NCBI GenBank assembly: GCA_947649215.1
Contig: CANSQW010000045.1
Span: 1 to 8,087 of the forward strand
Source of the DNA: an uncultured bacterium
Lineage (GTDB): Bacteria > Actinomycetota > Coriobacteriia > Coriobacteriales > Eggerthellaceae
Reading direction: 5' to 3'
DNA length: 8,087 nucleotides
Made by a program: the position numbers and the translations under genes. Positions 5,450-8,087 of this stretch are shown piece by piece (the stretch's first letter is position 1; each line of letters opens with the position of its first letter). Under the pieces are notes generated by a model, which had not been told where the DNA came from, did no database searches, and was given only the letters and a program-made list of their open reading frames with translations.

Positions 5450-6424
5450 ATGGCTGACTACAAGATTACCAACGATCCGGCGCGGTGCGTCCGGTGCGGG
5501 CTGTGCGTGGCGTTCTGCCCGTGCTACGTGCTGGAGGCGGACGAGGAGGGCTATCCCTTCGCCGCCCACCCCGACCAGTGCGTCGGCTGCACCACCTGCG
5601 CGGGCAACTGCCCTAAGCGGGCGCTTCTGGTGGAGGCCACGGGGGATGCGACCTTCGATCCCTACGCTGGCGAGGAGCGCGCCGAGCCGCTGGCCGCGGC
5701 GCGCCTTGAGGAGCTGGCCGGATACCAGCGCGCCATCATGGAGGCGCTCGACCTGCGTTGGCAGCCGGTGGCCGTGGGGCTCATCGCGGCCGACGAGGCC
5801 CTGCCCGACGCGCCCATCCCCGCGGAGAACCTGCGCTTCTGCCAGGCGATGATGGCCGCCCGCCGCGGCGCGAGCATCCTCATGCCGCCGCACCGCCACT
5901 CCTGCCCCGACGGCACGTCCATCTTCGGCATGACCGGCGTGCCCGAGAAGCTGGCCACCGGCGAGATCTACGTGCTGTTCCACAAGGTGGTCAACGCCGA
6001 GGCGGCCGCGCGCATGGTGGCCGAGCGCCCGACGCTGCCGCCCAAGAGCCGTCGGGCCACCTACGTCGCGCCGCTCGCCAAGACGGTGCGCGAGCCGGAG
6101 GTGGTGGTGTTCACCGGCACGCCCGAGCAGATGATGTGGCTGTGCATGGCCATGAGCTACTACTCGGGGCACCGCCACGACTTCCACGCGAGCGGCTTCA
6201 ACTCCATGTGCGTGGAGGCCGTGCTCCTGCCGCTGGCCAACGACGAGCCCAACATCACCTTCGGCTGCTACGGCTGCCGCGCCGCGAGCGACATCGGCGA
6301 GGACATGATGTTCATGGGCGTGCCCACCCACCTGCTGCCCACCATCGCCGAGGGCGCCACGGAGCTGGCCAAGAAGGCCATCCCCGATTCCCGCAACAAG
6401 ATCTACGTCCCGCCCATCATGTAG
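5450..6424 (+). CDS. 2x[4Fe-4S] ferredoxin fused to DUF169 domain
   Basis: This is a 324-aa cytoplasmic protein. The frame is open further upstream, into the radical SAM gene and the palindrome. The ATG at 5450 is preferred because AAGGAG ends 4 bases before it and the ferredoxin motif starts right after it. Two bacterial-ferredoxin clusters are visible: C13-x2-C16-x2-C19-x3-C23-P and C44-x2-C47-x2-C50-x3-C54-P. The rest, from about residue 85, is a DUF169 (PF02596-type) domain. Its features include LRFCQAMMAARRG, the central VVVFTGTPEQMMWL, and a C-terminal FGCYGC (C273, C276) before RAASDIGEDMMFMGVP. DUF169 is found mostly in strict anaerobes and archaea and has no settled function. The fused ferredoxin suggests that DUF169 performs or senses a redox reaction, or couples it to the Mo/W enzyme (inference). 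It is the last gene of the + strand cluster, set apart from the radical SAM gene by 194 bases containing the palindromic element. Confidence 0.88.
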   Translation: MADYKITNDPARCVRCGLCVAFCPCYVLEADEEGYPFAAHPDQCVGCTTCAGNCPKRALLVEATGDATFDPYAGEERAEPLAAARLEELAGYQRAIMEALDLRWQPVAVGLIAADEALPDAPIPAENLRFCQAMMAARRGASILMPPHRHSCPDGTSIFGMTGVPEKLATGEIYVLFHKVVNAEAAARMVAERPTLPPKSRRATYVAPLAKTVREPEVVVFTGTPEQMMWLCMAMSYYSGHRHDFHASGFNSMCVEAVLLPLANDEPNITFGCYGCRAASDIGEDMMFMGVPTHLLPTIAEGATELAKKAIPDSRNKIYVPPIM

Positions 6425-6429
6425 GATCT

Positions 6430-6454
6430 GCCGCCCCGCGTTGTGCGGGGCGGC
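6430..6454. terminator. Strong hairpin in convergent gap, likely bidirectional terminator
   Basis: GCCGCCCCGC (6430-6439) and GCGGGGCGGC (6445-6454) form a perfect 10-bp, very G+C-rich stem with the 5-base loop GTTGT. The hairpin begins 5 bases after the DUF169 stop and ends 29 bases from the slipin stop on the opposite strand. Neither strand has a T-run after it, so termination may be inefficient, factor-assisted or of an I-shaped type. A weaker alternative stem, GCCTC/GAGGC (6453-6457 with 6462-6466), overlaps its right end. Confidence 0.6.
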
Positions 6455-6483
6455 CTCATGCGAGGCGGGGCATGGGTGCGGCG

Positions 6484-7443
6484 CTAGCGGCGCTCGGGCG
6501 CCTTCCCCGTCTCGTCCACGAAGCCCTCGGCGTAGGCGCTCGGCACCACGAGCGATCCGCCGGAGTCCTGCAGGCTCTGGCTTACCAGGTGCATCTGGCG
6601 CAGGCGCAGTGCTATCTCGTCGTCACGGTACACGTCGGCGGCGTCGTGCAGCATGGCGGCGATGTCTCGCTCCACCTCGGCGAGGACGATCCGCGCGTTC
6701 TTCTCGCGGCCGGCACGCGCCTCGGCCGACATGGACTGCTGCAGCTCCTTGGGAATCACGATGTCGCGGATCTCCACGGAGAGCACCGACACGCCCCAGA
6801 CGCTCGTCTTCTCCTCGATCTTGAAGCGCAGCTCCTCATCGAGCTTGTCGCGGTGCACGGACACGTCGGTGATGTCCTTGCGTCCGATGGCGTCGCGCAG
6901 GGCGGTCTGGGCTGCCATCGACACAGCGTCGTAGTGATCCTCGACCTCCATGCAGGCCTTCTCGGCGTCCCAGATCATCCAGAAGAGGATGGCGTCCACG
7001 TTCACGGGCACGAGGTCGCGCGTCAGCGTCTCCTCGGCGGAGAACCCGGTCAGCATGATGCGCTGGTCGGCGCGCAGGGACACGTGGTCGATGAAGGGGA
7101 TGGTGAGGTAGGGGCCGGGACCGGCGGTCTTGTGGTACCGCCCGAGGCGCAGCACCACGTCGCGGCGCCACTGGGGCGCGATGCGCAGGGTAGAGGCGGC
7201 CAGCAGCGCCAAGGTGAGCGCTCCGGCTAGGAGCCATATGCTGACGGCGCCATAGGCGAGGTAGCCGCCGCCCATGACGGCGACCGCCACGACGACGAAG
7301 ACGAACGCCGAGAACACGAAGCTCGCGCCCTCGTCAGCGCGCGACCCCCGCGGCGAGCTGTACTCCTCGATCTGGGGCGCCCCTCCTGCCGCGCCGTGGC
7401 GCGCTGCCGTCAGTCCGTCAGCCTGCTTCCTAGTCTTGCCCAT
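6484..7443 (-). CDS. Slipin / SPFH (band 7, stomatin-like) membrane protein
   Basis: This 319-aa protein begins with a polar N-terminal segment of about 38 residues. Two adjacent hydrophobic helices (about 40-58 and 61-85) follow and should form a membrane hairpin. The SPFH domain runs from about 86 to 250 (DVVLRLGRYHKTAGPGPYLTIPF, DAILFWMIWD, VSVLSVEIRDIVIPKELQ). After it comes an Ala/Glu-rich coiled-coil-like stretch (MSAEARAGREKNARIVLAEV). Stomatin-like proteins oligomerise into membrane microdomain scaffolds and often regulate proteases or membrane complexes; no specific partner is shown. The frame is open 29 codons further upstream, but that part overlaps the regulator and is Arg-rich. 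The ATG at 7443 is preferred, with GAGGA at 7457-7453 (9-base spacer). It overlaps the GntR gene by 14 bases, so it is co-transcribed and probably translationally coupled. No NfeD partner gene is adjacent. Confidence 0.9.
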   Translation of the reverse strand: MGKTRKQADGLTAARHGAAGGAPQIEEYSSPRGSRADEGASFVFSAFVFVVVAVAVMGGGYLAYGAVSIWLLAGALTLALLAASTLRIAPQWRRDVVLRLGRYHKTAGPGPYLTIPFIDHVSLRADQRIMLTGFSAEETLTRDLVPVNVDAILFWMIWDAEKACMEVEDHYDAVSMAAQTALRDAIGRKDITDVSVHRDKLDEELRFKIEEKTSVWGVSVLSVEIRDIVIPKELQQSMSAEARAGREKNARIVLAEVERDIAAMLHDAADVYRDDEIALRLRQMHLVSQSLQDSGGSLVVPSAYAEGFVDETGKAPERR

Positions 7444-7876
7444 GGTATCCCGTCCTCGTTCTCGCGGCGTCCTCGGCCTCGCTGCGCAGCGATTCCGTGA
7501 ACGACTCCATACGATCCCTGATCTCGTCAAACGTCATGCCAAGCGTCCGGTAGCGCCGCACGCAGTCCTCAAGCAGCATGTCGGCGGCAGCCAGGTCGGG
7601 CTCTGCCTCCTCGGCGAGGTTCTTCTCCACGTACATGCCGCGGCCGCGCACCATCACGACGAGGCCTGCCAGCTCGAGCTCGCGGTAGGCCTTGGTCACC
7701 GTGTTGTAGTTGATCTTGGCCTCGGCCGCGAGGCTTCGAATGCTGGGGAGCTGCTCGCCCGGCTTGAAGTGCCCCGTGCGGATGAGGTAGGTGATCCGGT
7801 TGCGCAGCTGGACCCAGATGGGCAGGTCGGACGTGTCGTCCACGCGGAATATCGGCTGTTCTCTCCTCGCGCTCAC
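7430..7876 (-). CDS. GntR-family regulator, YtrA subfamily
   Basis: This 148-aa DNA-binding regulator starts with GTG; the upstream ribosome-binding site is weak (GAGAAGAG). The winged-helix domain covers residues 8-85. It opens with PIWVQLRNRITYLIRTG and FKPGEQLPSIRSLAAE, continues with INYNTVTKAYRELELAGLV as the recognition region, and closes with the wing VRGRGMYV. The C-terminal part is only about 60 residues and mainly helical (DEIRDRMESFTESLRSE). This short tail is typical of YtrA-type GntR proteins, which lack a full effector-binding domain and usually repress their own operon. Here it sits between an NrfD-type gene (31 bases upstream) and the slipin gene it overlaps by 14 bases. YtrA regulators more often accompany ABC transporters, so this pairing is less usual. 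The ligand is unknown. Confidence 0.92.
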   Translation of the reverse strand: MSARREQPIFRVDDTSDLPIWVQLRNRITYLIRTGHFKPGEQLPSIRSLAAEAKINYNTVTKAYRELELAGLVVMVRGRGMYVEKNLAEEAEPDLAAADMLLEDCVRRYRTLGMTFDEIRDRMESFTESLRSEAEDAARTRTGYHGQD

Positions 7877-7907
7877 GTTCTCTTCTCGTCTCCGTTCCCG
7901 CAGGGCC

Positions 7908-8087
7908 TCACAGGGCCCCGCCTATGATGATGCAGTAGCGTAGCATGAAGCCCCCGACCAGGCAGAGCGCGTCGGCGCCGGGGACGGCGCGCGCCTCCTT
8001 GAGCGTCAGCGACCACGTCTCGGCGGCCCGCGGGGCCGCGATGCCCAGTCCCACGGCGCCGACGGCGAGGTTGGCGAGCATCGCCGG
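7908..8087 (-). CDS. NrfD/PsrC-like membrane subunit, C-terminal fragment (cut by window edge)
   Basis: Reading from the window edge on the - strand, an open frame of 59 codons ends at TGA (7910-7908). It starts PAMLANLAVGAVGLGIAAP and ends with VPGADALCLVGGFMLRYCII followed by IGGAL. The closing hydrophobic helix with GG-x-x-LRY, near the C-terminus and preceded by a short loop, resembles the last transmembrane helix of NrfD/PsrC quinol-oxidising subunits of Mo or Fe-S enzymes. Only the tail is visible, so this is a family-level guess; the fragment cannot give the partner enzyme. The GntR gene follows after 31 bases, so the three - strand genes may be one transcript whose promoter is outside the window. 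Confidence 0.6.
   Translation of the reverse strand, partial: PAMLANLAVGAVGLGIAAPRAAETWSLTLKEARAVPGADALCLVGGFMLRYCIIIGGAL

Noticed and set aside
5291..7230. 346-aa - strand frame (5291-6331) and 490-aa + strand frame (5758-7230).
   Set aside because: Both are shadow frames of the DUF169 and slipin genes, with low-complexity Arg/His/Gly-rich translations; the second crosses the convergent hairpin region.
7444..7530. Upstream extension of the slipin to 7530.
   Set aside because: The added 29 residues are Arg-rich and lie wholly within the GntR coding region; the ATG at 7443 has a ribosome-binding site.

Overview
The window reads as a strongly G+C-rich, anaerobic actinobacterial genome fragment. 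Nearly all third codon positions are G or C. The gene content is an HdrB-type CCG protein, a cytoplasmic molybdopterin oxidoreductase, an MJ0619-type radical SAM enzyme, a DUF169 protein and an NrfD membrane subunit. This mix best fits Coriobacteriia, probably Eggerthellaceae (the Eggerthella/Gordonibacter/Slackia group). The assignment is an inference from gene content and composition; there is no rRNA or other taxonomic marker here.

Layout. Bases 1-27 are not genomic: they match the end of the Illumina Nextera read-2 adapter, including the full 19-base Tn5 mosaic end, so the biological sequence starts at about base 28. From there to 6424 five genes run on the + strand: a 5'-truncated CCG-domain Fe-S protein (29-700), a bis-MGD-type molybdenum/tungsten oxidoreductase (710-2974), a DUF2064/TIGR04282-like nucleotide-sugar or nucleotidyl transferase-fold protein (3047-3913), a multi-cysteine radical SAM protein of the MJ0619/Tes type (3918-5255) and a 2x[4Fe-4S] ferredoxin-DUF169 fusion (5450-6424). 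Gaps are short (9, 72 and 4 bases) except before the last gene, where a 194-base gap holds a 112-base nested palindromic element with perfect 21-base arms. A strong hairpin lies in the convergent gap after 6424.

From 6484 to the right edge the genes run on the - strand. In transcription order they are the C-terminal end of an NrfD/PsrC-like membrane protein (8087-7908, cut by the window edge), a short YtrA-type GntR regulator (7876-7430) and a two-TM slipin/SPFH protein (7443-6484) whose start overlaps the regulator's end by 14 bases.

How it may work together. The CCG protein and the ferredoxin-DUF169 protein look like electron carriers for the cytoplasmic Mo/W enzyme. The transferase-fold protein and radical SAM protein are translationally close (4-base gap) and could make or modify a cofactor, lipid or metabolite used by the same module. 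No described pathway that I recognise has exactly this five-gene set, so it is the best candidate here for an undescribed system. The substrate is unknown. Separate oddities are a 39-base A+T-rich patch inside the oxidoreductase gene and the absence of the acetylene-hydratase catalytic Asp in an enzyme that otherwise matches that family's Cys spacing.
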